Shown here piece by piece: positions 18,757-28,914 of a stretch of DNA of 63,135 nt. Origin of the DNA: Microbacteriaceae bacterium. Its GTDB lineage: Bacteria > Actinomycetota > Actinomycetes > Actinomycetales > Microbacteriaceae. Position 1 is the first letter of the stretch; each line of letters opens with the position of its first letter. The stretch spans positions 1-63,135 of the forward strand of contig JAODME010000008.1 of the NCBI GenBank assembly GCA_025465095.1, read 5' to 3'. A program made the position numbers and the translations under genes. The notes below the pieces were generated by a model. That model was not told where the DNA came from and searched no databases. It worked only from the letters and a program-made list of their open reading frames with translations.

Positions 18757-20541
18757 TCAGCGCCCCGCAGCGTAGCCCTGAGCGCCGCGCGGATTGGCCG
18801 CGGCGAGAAGCATGCCAGTTGCGGGCTCGTAGCCGACCATCGATATGCGACCCAAGGACCAGTCCCCCGCGCGCGTGACGCGATGCCCCCGGCGTTCGAG
18901 CCCCGCGATCACCGCATCACCGAGTCGATCCTCGACCGTCACCCCGCCGGGCGTCCATACGCGGGGCCAGAAGGAGTTCGGGAACGCCGTCGTGTGGAAG
19001 GCCGGCGCGTCGATGGCAGCCTGCGGGGAGTACCCGCCGACGATCGTGCGCAGCAGGTAGAGCAGCTGCCACAGGTCTTGCTGGTCGCCGCCGGGGGAAC
19101 CGAGGGCGGCAACGGCGCGCCCGCCGCGCAGGAGGAGAGTCGGTGTCAACGTGGTGCGCGGACGAGTGCCAGGGGTCAGTGACGAGGGTGTGCCGGGCTC
19201 CAGCCAAGTCATTTGAAGGCGGGTGCCGAGCGCGAATCCTAAATCGGGGATGGTCGGAGAGGATTGCAGCCAGCCGCCCGAAGGCGTCACGGAGACGATG
19301 TTGCCCCAGCGATCTGCGACGTCGATGTGACAGGTGTCGCCCCTCCGCTCACCGAGCGAAGGGACCGTGGGCTCACCCGTCGACGCGTCACCCGCCACGT
19401 CGCTCTGGAGCGCCGGAATAAACGGGGTGCGCCCGTCGAGGACGCCAGGTCGGTACTCGAACGACGCATCATCGCTGATGAGAGCACGACGCTGCGCGGC
19501 GTACTCGATCGACAGAAGGCGGTCTAGGGGAACCTCAGCGGCATCGCCGAAGTAGGAGTCCCGGTCCGCGAGCGCCAGCTTCTCCGCCTCGATGATCGTG
19601 TGCGCACCGAGCTCGGTGGAGGGGTCAAGTCTCTCTTCGCCGAATCCGTCGAGGATTCGCAGCATCGCCAGCAACGCCGGCCCCTGACCCCACGCCCCGC
19701 TCTTCGCAACCGTGGTGCCGCGGAAATCGACGGTCGTTGCAGGTTCGTACCCGGCCGAGAAAGCGGCTAGATCCTCGGCACGAATGACACCGGCGTGGTC
19801 GCCGCCAGTCGAATGACGGTGTGGAGTTCGCACGAAGGAGTCGATCGCGCGCGCTACAAAGCCCTCACTCCACTCCCGGCGAACGGCGTCGATGCGCGCC
19901 GTTCGGGTCGAACCGGTCGCCGCGGATAGCAGCCTCGTCCAGGTCTCGACGAGTCGCGGATTGGTGTGCAGGGTCTCTGGCTGCGGTACCTGGCCTCCCG
20001 GCATCCACAACTCGGCCGACGTCGGCCAGTGCTCCTGAAACAACGCGCGCAACCCGGTGATCGCAGCGGTGACGTTTGCAAGCACGGGGTATCCGTCGCG
20101 GGCGTAGGCGATGGCAGGCGCCAAGATGTCGTCAAGTTCCCAACTGCCGTGATCCCGCAGCAGCGTCAGCCACGCGTCGGTCGCGCCAGGCACCGCCGCA
20201 GCCAACGCCCCGCTGCCGGGAACGCGCCCGAGCCTCTCAGCGCGATAGTGCTCGATGCTCGCCCCCGCAGGAGCAGGGCCCTGGCCCATCAGCACGACCG
20301 GGGTGCCCGGCTGCTCCGCCGTCGCGAATACGCCCACGAGGTCACCGCCCGGGCCGTTGAGGTGTGGTTCGACAACCTGCAGCACGAACGCGCCGGCGCA
20401 CGCGGCGTCGAAGGCATTTCCGCCGCGCTCCAACACCGATTGTGCGGTGCCGGTGGCGAGCCAGTGTGTCGAGGCGGAGACGCCGAACGTCCCGCGGATC
20501 GTGGGACGAGTCGTGAAGAGCGGCGGCGTAGTGAACGGCAT
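18757..20541 (-). CDS. gamma-glutamyltransferase family Ntn-hydrolase
   Basis: The 594-residue precursor of the GGT family is normally self-cleaved before a threonine. The expected nucleophile is Thr403 in RGDTCHIDVADRWGNIVSVT. The large subunit starts with ATGTAQSVLERGGNAFDAACA and the small-subunit SPGGDQQDLWQLLYL block is present. No signal peptide is evident, so it may be cytoplasmic, as in many GGT-like acylases. It converges with the M20 gene with a four-base gap, and may hydrolyse gamma-glutamyl or acyl-amide compounds in the same pathway. TAGACT lies 6 bases before its ATG. Confidence 0.88.
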   Translation of the reverse strand: MPFTTPPLFTTRPTIRGTFGVSASTHWLATGTAQSVLERGGNAFDAACAGAFVLQVVEPHLNGPGGDLVGVFATAEQPGTPVVLMGQGPAPAGASIEHYRAERLGRVPGSGALAAAVPGATDAWLTLLRDHGSWELDDILAPAIAYARDGYPVLANVTAAITGLRALFQEHWPTSAELWMPGGQVPQPETLHTNPRLVETWTRLLSAATGSTRTARIDAVRREWSEGFVARAIDSFVRTPHRHSTGGDHAGVIRAEDLAAFSAGYEPATTVDFRGTTVAKSGAWGQGPALLAMLRILDGFGEERLDPSTELGAHTIIEAEKLALADRDSYFGDAAEVPLDRLLSIEYAAQRRALISDDASFEYRPGVLDGRTPFIPALQSDVAGDASTGEPTVPSLGERRGDTCHIDVADRWGNIVSVTPSGGWLQSSPTIPDLGFALGTRLQMTWLEPGTPSSLTPGTRPRTTLTPTLLLRGGRAVAALGSPGGDQQDLWQLLYLLRTIVGGYSPQAAIDAPAFHTTAFPNSFWPRVWTPGGVTVEDRLGDAVIAGLERRGHRVTRAGDWSLGRISMVGYEPATGMLLAAANPRGAQGYAAGR

Positions 20542-20547
20542 GGTGTG

Positions 20548-20553
20548 AGTCTA
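20548..20553 (-). promoter_or_regulatory. leaderless-type -10 of gamma-glutamyltransferase gene
   Basis: TAGACT, CACACC, ATG on the minus strand: a consensus -10 exactly six bases before the start codon. Confidence 0.65.
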
Positions 20554-20736
20554 GGGAGTCTCGGGTGCGGGCCCCGCGAGACCGGTTCGCGGCGGAGACC
20601 GGTAGTTGATGGGCAGGCCTGCCGGATCAAGACAGAGCGGATCTCCTGACGGTGGAATCGCCGGGCCTGAGCCCGGGCACAACGTTGACGTCACGCCGAT
20701 GAATTGGAACTCGTCTTGCCGCTCAGCAGTGATCAC
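20551..20736 (-). CDS. doubtful 61-codon ORF between GGT gene and ychF
   Basis: A short frame from GTG 20736, whose product contains a Pro/Gly-rich run with two cysteines (TLCPGSGPAIPPSGDPLC). It has no ribosome binding site and its end overlaps the GGT promoter. It may be the tail of a decayed gene or chance. Listed because the surrounding 224-base gap holds nothing else that I recognise. Confidence 0.2.
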   Translation of the reverse strand: MITAERQDEFQFIGVTSTLCPGSGPAIPPSGDPLCLDPAGLPINYRSPPRTGLAGPAPETP

Positions 20737-20765
20737 TGAACGGCGGACAGTCGATCAGGCGCCAG

Positions 20766-21839
20766 TCACAGGTTGAATCGGAACTCCACCACGTCGCCGT
20801 CCTTCATCACGTACTCTTTGCCCTCGATGCGCGCCTTGCCCTTGGCCTTCGCCTCGGCCATCGAGCCGGCATCGACGAGGTCATCGAAGGAGACGATCTC
20901 GGCCTTGATGAAGCCCTTCTGGAAGTCGGTGTGGATCACTCCGGCCGCCTGTGGCGCGGTCCAGCCCTTGCCTATCGTCCACGCCCGCGTCTCCTTCGGA
21001 CCGGCGGTCAGATAGGTCTGCAGGCCGAGCGTGTCGAAACCGATGCGGGCGAGCTGATTCAGTCCGCTCTCGGTCTGGCCCGTGCTCGCAAGCAGCTCGG
21101 CGGCATCGTCCGCATCGAGGTCGATGAGCTCCGACTCGAGCTTTGCGTCGAGGAAGATCGCCTGCGCGGGGGCGACGAGAGCGGCGAGCTGATCGAGCTT
21201 CGACTGCTCGCCGAGCACCGCTTCATCCACGTTGAAGACGTAGATGAACGGCTTCGCAGTGAGCAGCCCGAGTTCGCGAATGGGTTCGAGATCGATGGAG
21301 GACGCGGACAGCGGCTTGCCGTCGTTGAGCCAGGCCACCGCGACCGCCGCCGCGTCGACCGTCCCCTGATCGATCTTCTTCGCACGCAGGTCGCGGTCGT
21401 AGCGCGACTGCGCCTTCTCGAGGGTCTGCAGGTCGGCCAGGATGAGTTCGGTGTTGATGGTCTCCATGTCGGATGCCGGGTTCACCTCGCCGTCGACATG
21501 AACGACATCCGCATCCTCGAACCCGCGGATGACCTGCGCGATCGCGTCGGCCTCGCGAATGTTGGCGAGGAACTTGTTTCCGAGCCCCTCCCCCTCGCTG
21601 GCACCCTTGACGATGCCCGCGATGTCGACGAAGGACACCGGCGCGGCCAGGATGCGCTCGGACCCGAAGATTTCGGCGAGCTTCGTGAGGCGCTCGTCCG
21701 GAAGGTTCACCACCCCGACGTTCGGCTCGATCGTCGCGAACGGGTAGTTCGCGGCGAGCACCGAGTTCTTGGTCAGCGCGTTGAACAGGGTGGACTTGCC
21801 GACATTCGGAAGTCCGACGATTGCGATAGTGAGAGCCAC
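20766..21839 (-). CDS. ychF: redox-regulated ATPase YchF (Obg family)
   Basis: The 357-residue Obg-like ATPase has G1 GLPNVGKSTLFNALT near residue 8, G3-like DIAGIVKGASEGEGLGNKFL, the NxxE-type G4 (FNVDEAV) and the C-terminal TGS-like domain ending MKDGDVVEFRFNL. YchF prefers ATP over GTP and associates with ribosomes. The GTG at 21839 gives the usual family length; upstream frame extension is non-coding. TACCCT lies eight bases before the start, so a nearly leaderless mRNA is possible. Confidence 0.95.
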   Translation of the reverse strand: MALTIAIVGLPNVGKSTLFNALTKNSVLAANYPFATIEPNVGVVNLPDERLTKLAEIFGSERILAAPVSFVDIAGIVKGASEGEGLGNKFLANIREADAIAQVIRGFEDADVVHVDGEVNPASDMETINTELILADLQTLEKAQSRYDRDLRAKKIDQGTVDAAAVAVAWLNDGKPLSASSIDLEPIRELGLLTAKPFIYVFNVDEAVLGEQSKLDQLAALVAPAQAIFLDAKLESELIDLDADDAAELLASTGQTESGLNQLARIGFDTLGLQTYLTAGPKETRAWTIGKGWTAPQAAGVIHTDFQKGFIKAEIVSFDDLVDAGSMAEAKAKGKARIEGKEYVMKDGDVVEFRFNL

Positions 21840-22187
21840 GAGGGTCAAGGGTACCGCGGCGGCGGCGCCGCACAGGAATGCGGGCACCGACCCGCGCCCT
21901 CTTCCCTTTCGCAACGCAGGAACATACACGCCGAGCCACCGTTTGCGCGAGCGCGTCTCCTCCTCGAGCCCGCCGTTCCTGAATCGAGAGCGACCGCCGG
22001 CGCTGGCCTGCCTCGGGATTCCGGTCGAGACTGGAGCGGCGCCCCCGAACAGGTGGGAAGCCGCTCGTCGACTCGGTGACGCGGCTGCTCACATGACTTC
22101 GGCGTTGGCCTCGACGACCACGAGCGCGTCACGCGGCTGCCGCGGGTCGCGTCGGGCAATGACGGTCGCGGGTGAGACCATCGAGGC
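21840..22187. other. intergenic region ychF/exonuclease with possible gene remnant
   Basis: A 348-base divergent gap. Most of it shows no feature. On the minus strand, about 22178-22089 encodes a tail reading VSPATVIARRDPRQPRDALV then VVEANAEVM before a stop. This resembles the C-terminus of RidA/YjgF proteins, but it continues upstream only into the exonuclease gene, so at most a remnant is left. Confidence 0.35.
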
Positions 22188-22784
22188 GTGCCACTGAACT
22201 TCACCGCGATCGACTTCGAGACCGCCAACTCCTCCAGCGCCTCGGCCTGCTCGGTGGGGCTCGTGAAGGTCCGGGACGGCCGGGTCGTCGACAAGAGGAG
22301 CTGGTTCATTCGTCCCCCGCTCGGTCACGATGAATTCTCCGAATGGAACACGCGTATCCACGGAATCGTAGCGATGGATGTCGCGCACGCCCTGCCCTGG
22401 AGTGAGCAGTTACCCGACCTGGTGGCCTTCGCGGGCGGCGATCCCCTCGTCGCGCACAACGCCGGATTCGACCTTGGCGTGATCAGGGCCGCGTGCCTGG
22501 CGAGCCTCATCGACATCCCCGATTTCGACTACCTGTGCAGCCTTCAAATCGCCCGCAAGACCTATCACCTCGACTCCTACCGGCTGCCCGTCGCGGCGAT
22601 GGCGGCCGGGTTCGAGGACTTCGCGCATCACGACGCACTCGCCGACGCCGAGGCGTGCGCCGCGATCGTCGTGCACGCCGCGAAACGGCACGGCGCGGCA
22701 TCGATCGAAGAATTGGCGACGATCACCGGATGCCGCATCCGCTCCATCGGGCCGGTCGGTGCCGCGGCGATGGCGCTGGGCTAG
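22188..22784 (+). CDS. DEDDh 3'-5' exonuclease (DnaQ/epsilon-like)
   Basis: The 198-residue nuclease has exonuclease motif I as AIDFETAN, motif II as VAHNAGFDLGVI and motif III as HHDALADAEACA, giving the DEDDh set for two-metal-ion hydrolysis. It resembles the stand-alone DnaQ-like exonucleases of actinobacteria that carry no BRCT domain. The start GTG at 22188 lies 6 bases after GACCAT (near-consensus -10), with only a GAGG directly adjacent. Likely roles are DNA or RNA trimming; it is not necessarily the replicative proofreader. Confidence 0.88.
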   Translation: MPLNFTAIDFETANSSSASACSVGLVKVRDGRVVDKRSWFIRPPLGHDEFSEWNTRIHGIVAMDVAHALPWSEQLPDLVAFAGGDPLVAHNAGFDLGVIRAACLASLIDIPDFDYLCSLQIARKTYHLDSYRLPVAAMAAGFEDFAHHDALADAEACAAIVVHAAKRHGAASIEELATITGCRIRSIGPVGAAAMALG

Positions 22785-22859
22785 CCGACGGCTCGACGCA
22801 GACGCTGACGGAGCAATTCGCACAGCGCAGGCACGCGCGCCTCAGCGTCCATGCGCGGC

Positions 22860-24350
22860 TCAGTCGTGCTGCGGGAACCCGAGGTTGATGCCGCCGTGCG
22901 AGGGGTCGAGCCAACGCGACGTGATCGCCTTCTGCCGCGTGAAGAAGTGGATCGCGTCCGGACCGTACGCCTTCGCATCACCGAACAGGGAGTCTTTCCA
23001 GCCGCCGAAGGAGTAATAGCCGACCGGCACGGGAATGGGCACGTTGATGCCGATCATGCCCACCTGCACCTCGCGCTGGAAGCGGCGCGCGGCGCCTCCG
23101 TCGTTGGTGAAGATCGCCGTTCCGTTGCCGTACGGGGAGCCGTTGATGAGCGCGAGCCCCTCGTCGAAGGAGGCGACACGCACGATCGAGAGCACCGGGC
23201 CGAAGATCTCGTCCGTGTACACCTTCGAATCGGTCGCCACCTTGTCGAGGAGGGTTGGGCCGAGCCAGAATCCGTCGGCCTCACCGTTGACCGCGATGCC
23301 GCGTCCGTCAACCACGACGGTCGCTCCGTCCGCGGTCGCCACGTCGATGTAGCCCGCGACCCGATCACGGTGCTCGCGCGTGATGAGCGGCCCCATGTCG
23401 CAGCCCCGGGTCCCGTCGCCGACCGTGAGGTTCGCCATCCGCGACGCGATCTTCTCGATCAGGTCGTCGGCGACCGGCTCGACCGCGACGACGACGCTGA
23501 TCGCCATGCATCGCTCCCCCGCCGAGCCGAAACCGGCATTGATCGCGGAATCGGCGACGAGTTCGAGGTCGGCATCTGGCAGCACGAGCATGTGGTTCTT
23601 CGCGCCACCGAGGGCCTGGACGCGCTTGCCTGCGGCCGACGCGGTCTCGTAGATGTACTTCGCGATGGGGGTGGATCCGACGAAGCTGATGGACGCGACA
23701 TCCGGATGCTGCAACAGCGCGTCGACCGCCTCCTTGTCGCCGTGCACGACGTTGAAGACGCCGTCGGGCAGGCCCGCCTCCTTGAACAGCTCGGCCATCC
23801 AGATCGCGGCGGACGGGTCCTTCTCGCTCGGCTTGAGCACGACGGTGTTCCCGGCGGCAATCGCGATCGGGAAGAACCACAGCGGCACCATCGCCGGAAA
23901 GTTGAACGGACTGATGATGCCGACGACGCCGAGCGCCTGGCGGGTCGAGTAGACGTCGACGCCCGTAGAAACGTTCTCGCTGTACTCCCCCTTTGCGAGG
24001 TGCGGCATCGCGCAGGCGAACTCGACCACCTCGAGCCCGCGGGCGACCTCGCCGAGCGCGTCGGAGGTGACCTTGCCGTGCTCACTCGTGAGGATCGCCG
24101 CAACCTCCTCCTTGCGCGCATTGAGCAATTCACGGAAGGTGAACAAAACGCCCTGCCTCCTCGACCAGGAGGCGCCCGACCAGTCGGGGAAAGCGACCTT
24201 CGCTGCCTGCACTGCGGTGTCGACGTCGCCGGTCGTGGCGAGTCGGACGTCGCGTGAGACGGTGCCGAGGGCGGGGTTGTAGACGGGCGAGGTGCGGGAG
24301 GATTCTCCGGTGAAGGCAGCGCCATTCACCCAATGATCGACGTTGGTCAT
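22860..24350 (-). CDS. mmsA: methylmalonate-semialdehyde dehydrogenase (CoA-acylating)
   Basis: The 496-residue ALDH-superfamily enzyme converts methylmalonate semialdehyde to propionyl-CoA (and malonate semialdehyde to acetyl-CoA) in valine or inositol degradation. The MmsA-specific block ISPFNFPAMVPLWFFP and the catalytic Cys281 in GSAGERCMAIS are present, without the general-base Glu of hydrolytic ALDHs, as expected for a CoA-dependent enzyme. The gene stands alone. TAACAT and a 6-base spacer precede the ATG, giving a leaderless arrangement. Confidence 0.94.
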   Translation of the reverse strand: MTNVDHWVNGAAFTGESSRTSPVYNPALGTVSRDVRLATTGDVDTAVQAAKVAFPDWSGASWSRRQGVLFTFRELLNARKEEVAAILTSEHGKVTSDALGEVARGLEVVEFACAMPHLAKGEYSENVSTGVDVYSTRQALGVVGIISPFNFPAMVPLWFFPIAIAAGNTVVLKPSEKDPSAAIWMAELFKEAGLPDGVFNVVHGDKEAVDALLQHPDVASISFVGSTPIAKYIYETASAAGKRVQALGGAKNHMLVLPDADLELVADSAINAGFGSAGERCMAISVVVAVEPVADDLIEKIASRMANLTVGDGTRGCDMGPLITREHRDRVAGYIDVATADGATVVVDGRGIAVNGEADGFWLGPTLLDKVATDSKVYTDEIFGPVLSIVRVASFDEGLALINGSPYGNGTAIFTNDGGAARRFQREVQVGMIGINVPIPVPVGYYSFGGWKDSLFGDAKAYGPDAIHFFTRQKAITSRWLDPSHGGINLGFPQHD

Positions 24351-24356
24351 GGGGCA

Positions 24357-24362
24357 ATGTTA
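24357..24362 (-). promoter_or_regulatory. leaderless-type -10 of mmsA
   Basis: TAACAT, TGCCCC, ATG on the minus strand; no Shine-Dalgarno fits the spacer. Confidence 0.55.
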
Positions 24363-24465
24363 GGTCGTGCGGAGCGTGCTCGTCGTTCGACTTTCCCGGC
24401 GACCGCCTCGACGGTGCGCGGCGAGGGTGCCGGGCGATGTCGGTGCTCGCTGCGACACTGGGCGC

Positions 24466-25896
24466 ATGGACCTCATCCTTGCGATCATCATCGGCCTCCT
24501 CGTCGGAATGGCCATCGGCGCGCTCGTCGGCTGGCTCTTCGCGCGCACTAGGCAAGCGGACGTCGAGATGGGTGAGGACCCGGCCGTTCTCGAGGCTCGC
24601 CTGGTCGGTGAACATGCGGCTGAGGTGGCGCGGATCAGGTCGGACGAGGCGGGCGTGCAGGCACGGCTCACCGCAGAGCTCGCATCGATGACCGCCACGG
24701 TGGAGGCGCTCCGGGAGCGGGTCCACGACCAAGAGGGCCAGTACCGCGAGCTGGTCGAACGGCAGAACACCGAACGGAAGGCTCGCGAGGAGCGCGAGCG
24801 CGCCGAGAGCAAGGTGCTGCAGGCGCTCAGCCCGGTGCAGGAGTCACTGCGGGTCATGCAGCACAAGGTGACGGAGCTCGAGGCCCAGCGCAGCTTGCAG
24901 CACGGACAGCTCAGCCAGCAACTGCGAAATGCGACCGAGTCCGAAGAGCGTCTGCGCAATACCGCTGAATCGCTCGCGTCCGCCTTGCGCAACAATGCGA
25001 CCCGGGGAGTATGGGGGGAAACACAGTTGCGAAGCGTCGTCGAATCGGCCGGCCTGATGCAGCGCGTGAATTTCGACGTGCAGTCGAGCATCTCCTCGGA
25101 CGCCGGCGCGGGACGCCCCGACATGATCGTGTACCTGCCGGGGGGCAAGAGCATCGCGGTCGACGCGAAAGTGCCGTTCAACTCCTTCCTCGAGGCCAGC
25201 GCAATCCCGGCGACCGCATCCGAGGTCGAACTCGCCCGCCGCGCGCAACTCATGAAGCAACACGTCAAGGCCGTGCGCGATCACATCACGACGCTCGGAA
25301 GCAAGGCCTACTGGCAGGGACTCGACGCGAGCCCCGAGATGGTGATTGCGTTCATCCCGAACGAGTCCCTGGTCTCCTCGGCACTCGAAGCGGACCCGAC
25401 CATTATGGAGTTCGCGTTCAGCAAGCGGGTCGCCCTCTCCTCGCCGGTCACGCTCTGGTCGGTGCTCAAGACCGTCGCATTCAGTTGGCAGCAGGATGTC
25501 GTGACGCAGGAGGCTAAGCAGCTGTTCGACCTCAGCCGCGAACTCTACGGCCGCCTGTCGACACTCGCCTCACACGTCGAGAAGCTGGGCCGCTCCATCG
25601 AGGGGACGGTCAAGCACTACAACTCCTTCGTCGGCTCGCTCGAACGTCAGGTGCTCCCCTCGGCGCGCAAGCTCAATGCCCTCGACGAGTCGAAAGTCAT
25701 CGGAACCATCGAGGTCATCGACGAGTCGCCGCGCGGACTCTCCGCGATCGAACTGACCACCGAGCTCGAGGAACAACGTGCGCTGGAGAACAAGGCCCTC
25801 GCGCACCGGGTGATCGACACGACAGCGATCGACGACGACGAGATGGACGGTCTGCTGGCCGGCGGTGCCGCGCAGGCGGAAAAGAAGAGCGCGTGA
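24466..25896 (+). CDS. rmuC: DNA recombination protein RmuC
   Basis: The 476-residue RmuC family protein has an N-terminal transmembrane segment (MDLILAIIIGLLVGMAIGAL), a long coiled coil (about residues 35-190), then the nuclease-like RmuC core with VWGETQLRSVVE, PDMIVYLPGGKSIAVDAKVP and FIPNES. RmuC limits DNA inversion and rearrangement. The ATG at 24466 lies 6 bases after GACACT, a near-consensus leaderless promoter; the 33-codon upstream extension is rejected. It converges with glpX across a 146-base gap that holds no clear terminator. Confidence 0.92.
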   Translation: MDLILAIIIGLLVGMAIGALVGWLFARTRQADVEMGEDPAVLEARLVGEHAAEVARIRSDEAGVQARLTAELASMTATVEALRERVHDQEGQYRELVERQNTERKAREERERAESKVLQALSPVQESLRVMQHKVTELEAQRSLQHGQLSQQLRNATESEERLRNTAESLASALRNNATRGVWGETQLRSVVESAGLMQRVNFDVQSSISSDAGAGRPDMIVYLPGGKSIAVDAKVPFNSFLEASAIPATASEVELARRAQLMKQHVKAVRDHITTLGSKAYWQGLDASPEMVIAFIPNESLVSSALEADPTIMEFAFSKRVALSSPVTLWSVLKTVAFSWQQDVVTQEAKQLFDLSRELYGRLSTLASHVEKLGRSIEGTVKHYNSFVGSLERQVLPSARKLNALDESKVIGTIEVIDESPRGLSAIELTTELEEQRALENKALAHRVIDTTAIDDDEMDGLLAGGAAQAEKKSA

Positions 25897-26042
25897 CCTC
25901 GCCCGGTACTCCGCGCCCTCGCGCATCGGGCAGTCAGCAGCGCGGCTGAGCGGCGCCGCGCCGCCCGTGGCAGCTCGCAGTCCCCGCCGCCCGCCGGTAC
26001 CCGGTGCCGACGACTGTACGCAGGTGGCTCCCGTGGTGCGCC

Positions 26043-27062
26043 TTAGGGAGCACTCAACTCGGTCAGGTCTATCTCGCCGAGCCACTTCGCCGCGAGATGG
26101 TCCGCGATGACGCGACGGATCGTGCCGGAGCGTCCGCGCAGCACGATGCTTTCGGTGCGGATGATCGGACCTTTGCGGCGCACACCGCCGACGAGTCCGC
26201 CATCGGTGACCCCCGTGGCGACAAAGTAGGTGTTGTCGCTGGTCACAAGGTCGTTGGCCTCGTACACGTGGTCGAACTTGAGGCCGGCGTCGAGTCCGCG
26301 CTGTCGCTCGTCATCGGTCGAGGCGACGAGCCGGCCCTGGATCAGGCCGCCGAGGGCTTTGATCGCGCACGCCGTCGCGACTCCCTCTGGGCTGCCGCCG
26401 ATGCCGACGCACATGTCGATTCGTGTGCCGTAACGGGCGGCGTTGATGCCGCCGGCAACGTCTCCATCGAGCATCAGCCGGGTGCCGGCTCCCGCCGCAC
26501 GGATGTCGTCGATGAGCTGTGCGTGCCGGGGCCGGTCAAGCACCGCCACCACGACCTCCTCTATCGGCTTGCCTTTCGCCTTCGCGAGGGCGCGCAGGTT
26601 CTCGCCGATCGGCTTGCGGATGTCGACGACGCCGACCCCCTCGGGGCCCACGACGATCTTGTCCATGTAGAAGACGGATGACGCGTCGAGCATGCTCCCT
26701 CGGTCGGAGACGGCGATCATCGAGATCGCGTTCTGCCGACCTGCTGCCGTGAGCGAGGTCCCGTCGATCGGGTCGACCGCGATGTCACAGGAAGGGCCGC
26801 GGCCGTTGCCCACATGCTCCCCGTTGTAGAGCATCGGAGCCTCGTCCTTCTCCCCCTCGCCGATCACCACGACGCCGTCGAAGTTCACGGTGCCCAGGAA
26901 TTTGCGCATGGCGTCGACGGCGGCCTTGTCTGCGGCGTTCTTGTCGCCGCGACCGATGAAGGGCACAGCACGAATGGCGGCCGCCTCGGTGGCCCTCACC
27001 AGCTCCATCGCAAGGTTGCGGTCGGGATTGAGGAACAGCGTTCCGGTTTCTTCGCTCGCCAT
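26043..27062 (-). CDS. glpX: class II fructose-1,6-bisphosphatase GlpX
   Basis: The 339-residue metal-dependent phosphatase converts fructose-1,6-bisphosphate to fructose-6-phosphate, the main FBPase of actinobacterial gluconeogenesis. Motifs IGEGEKDEAPMLYNGE and DPIDGTSLTAAG carry the metal ligands and active-site Thr. The start ATG at 27062 has AGGAAG five bases upstream; the upstream frame is antisense to fba. It is divergent from fba, which encodes the preceding step in gluconeogenesis, and TAGGCT (27139-27134) is a possible -10 for it. Confidence 0.96.
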   Translation of the reverse strand: MASEETGTLFLNPDRNLAMELVRATEAAAIRAVPFIGRGDKNAADKAAVDAMRKFLGTVNFDGVVVIGEGEKDEAPMLYNGEHVGNGRGPSCDIAVDPIDGTSLTAAGRQNAISMIAVSDRGSMLDASSVFYMDKIVVGPEGVGVVDIRKPIGENLRALAKAKGKPIEEVVVAVLDRPRHAQLIDDIRAAGAGTRLMLDGDVAGGINAARYGTRIDMCVGIGGSPEGVATACAIKALGGLIQGRLVASTDDERQRGLDAGLKFDHVYEANDLVTSDNTYFVATGVTDGGLVGGVRRKGPIIRTESIVLRGRSGTIRRVIADHLAAKWLGEIDLTELSAP

Positions 27063-27178
27063 GGGGTCTTCCTGATGATGTGCCGCCGAAGGTTTGCGGG
27101 TGTTGGCGGGCGGCAGCAGCGGTGCCCGCCTCCAGCCTAGCGATCCGTACCGGGCCGTCGCGGCGAGGCTTCGCTGGC

Positions 27179-27184
27179 TAGACT
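27179..27184 (+). promoter_or_regulatory. candidate -10 of fba
   Basis: TAGACT 62 bases before the fba ATG. No clear -35. Unlike the leaderless genes, fba has a real leader with AAGGAG. Confidence 0.35.
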
Positions 27185-27245
27185 TTGGCAGAGCCCGCGA
27201 GCAGGATTCGCGAGGAAAGCTTCCGCCCCAGCACAAGGAGACACC

Positions 27246-28271
<1,026 letters not shown>

Positions 28272-28296
28272 CCGTTCGGGTCGCCTCCGCACCGAG

Positions 28297-28346
28297 TTGC
28301 CCACTTTTGTCCGCTTCTCCTCGCGGGAAGCGACAAAAGTGGGCAA
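28297..28346. repeat. long palindrome between fba and the membrane protein gene
   Basis: TTGCCCACTTTTGTC (28297-28311) is perfectly repeated in inverse orientation as GACAAAAGTGGGCAA (28332-28346), and GCTT/AAGC extends the stem after one bulged base. It lies between two converging genes and could act as a two-way terminator or be a REP-like element. No U-tract follows on either strand. Confidence 0.85.
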
Positions 28347-28392
28347 GTCGCGGCGTTCAACCCCAACGGTGACGGAAGCCGTGCCCGCGGAC

Positions 28393-28914
28393 TCAGGCGG
28401 AGCGGTTGACGTAAGACAGGAAGGCGGGGTCACCGAACATGAGTGTGAGCAGCAGCGCGCCGACGACGATGGCCGCGAGCGCACCGCCGATCAAGGGCAC
28501 GTAGAACGCGATCCGACGCGCGCGCAGAAGTCGAACCGTGATCAGCGCGGTCACCGCGTACAACGCGACATTGATGACGCTGATCGCCATGCCGATCGAG
28601 TCCGCGAACTCCGTGGAGGTGAACTCCCCGATGCCCTGCAGCTCATAGGCCTGGTTCACGATCTCGGCGACGTTCGAGTACTGGACGAGGCCGACCACGA
28701 CGTTGACGAACCCGTAGGCGAGCAACGCTGCGCTCAGGATGAGATCCCAGCGTCGGCGTGGACGCTCCCGACCTGACGGGGTTGCCGCCGGGGTCTCCCC
28801 GGCATGCGGGCGAAGCACGGGCGACACGGGCGGCAGCGAGCCGGCGATGGCCTCGGCTTGGTTCTGCGGAGTCGCGTATTCGCCGTACTTCGGGCGGGGG
28901 CGTTCGTCGTTCAT
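28393..28914 (-). CDS. three-span membrane protein (DUF6264-like)
   Basis: The 173-residue product begins with a Pro-rich hydrophilic N-terminus ([16 protein letters not shown]), followed by three hydrophobic segments at about residues 57-77, 100-122 and 128-152. It resembles the DUF6264 proteins I associate with Microbacteriaceae. The ATG at 28914 overlaps the ispH stop (ATGA), so it is translationally coupled to ispH. Function unknown. Confidence 0.7.
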   Translation of the reverse strand: MNDERPRPKYGEYATPQNQAEAIAGSLPPVSPVLRPHAGETPAATPSGRERPRRRWDLILSAALLAYGFVNVVVGLVQYSNVAEIVNQAYELQGIGEFTSTEFADSIGMAISVINVALYAVTALITVRLLRARRIAFYVPLIGGALAAIVVGALLLTLMFGDPAFLSYVNRSA

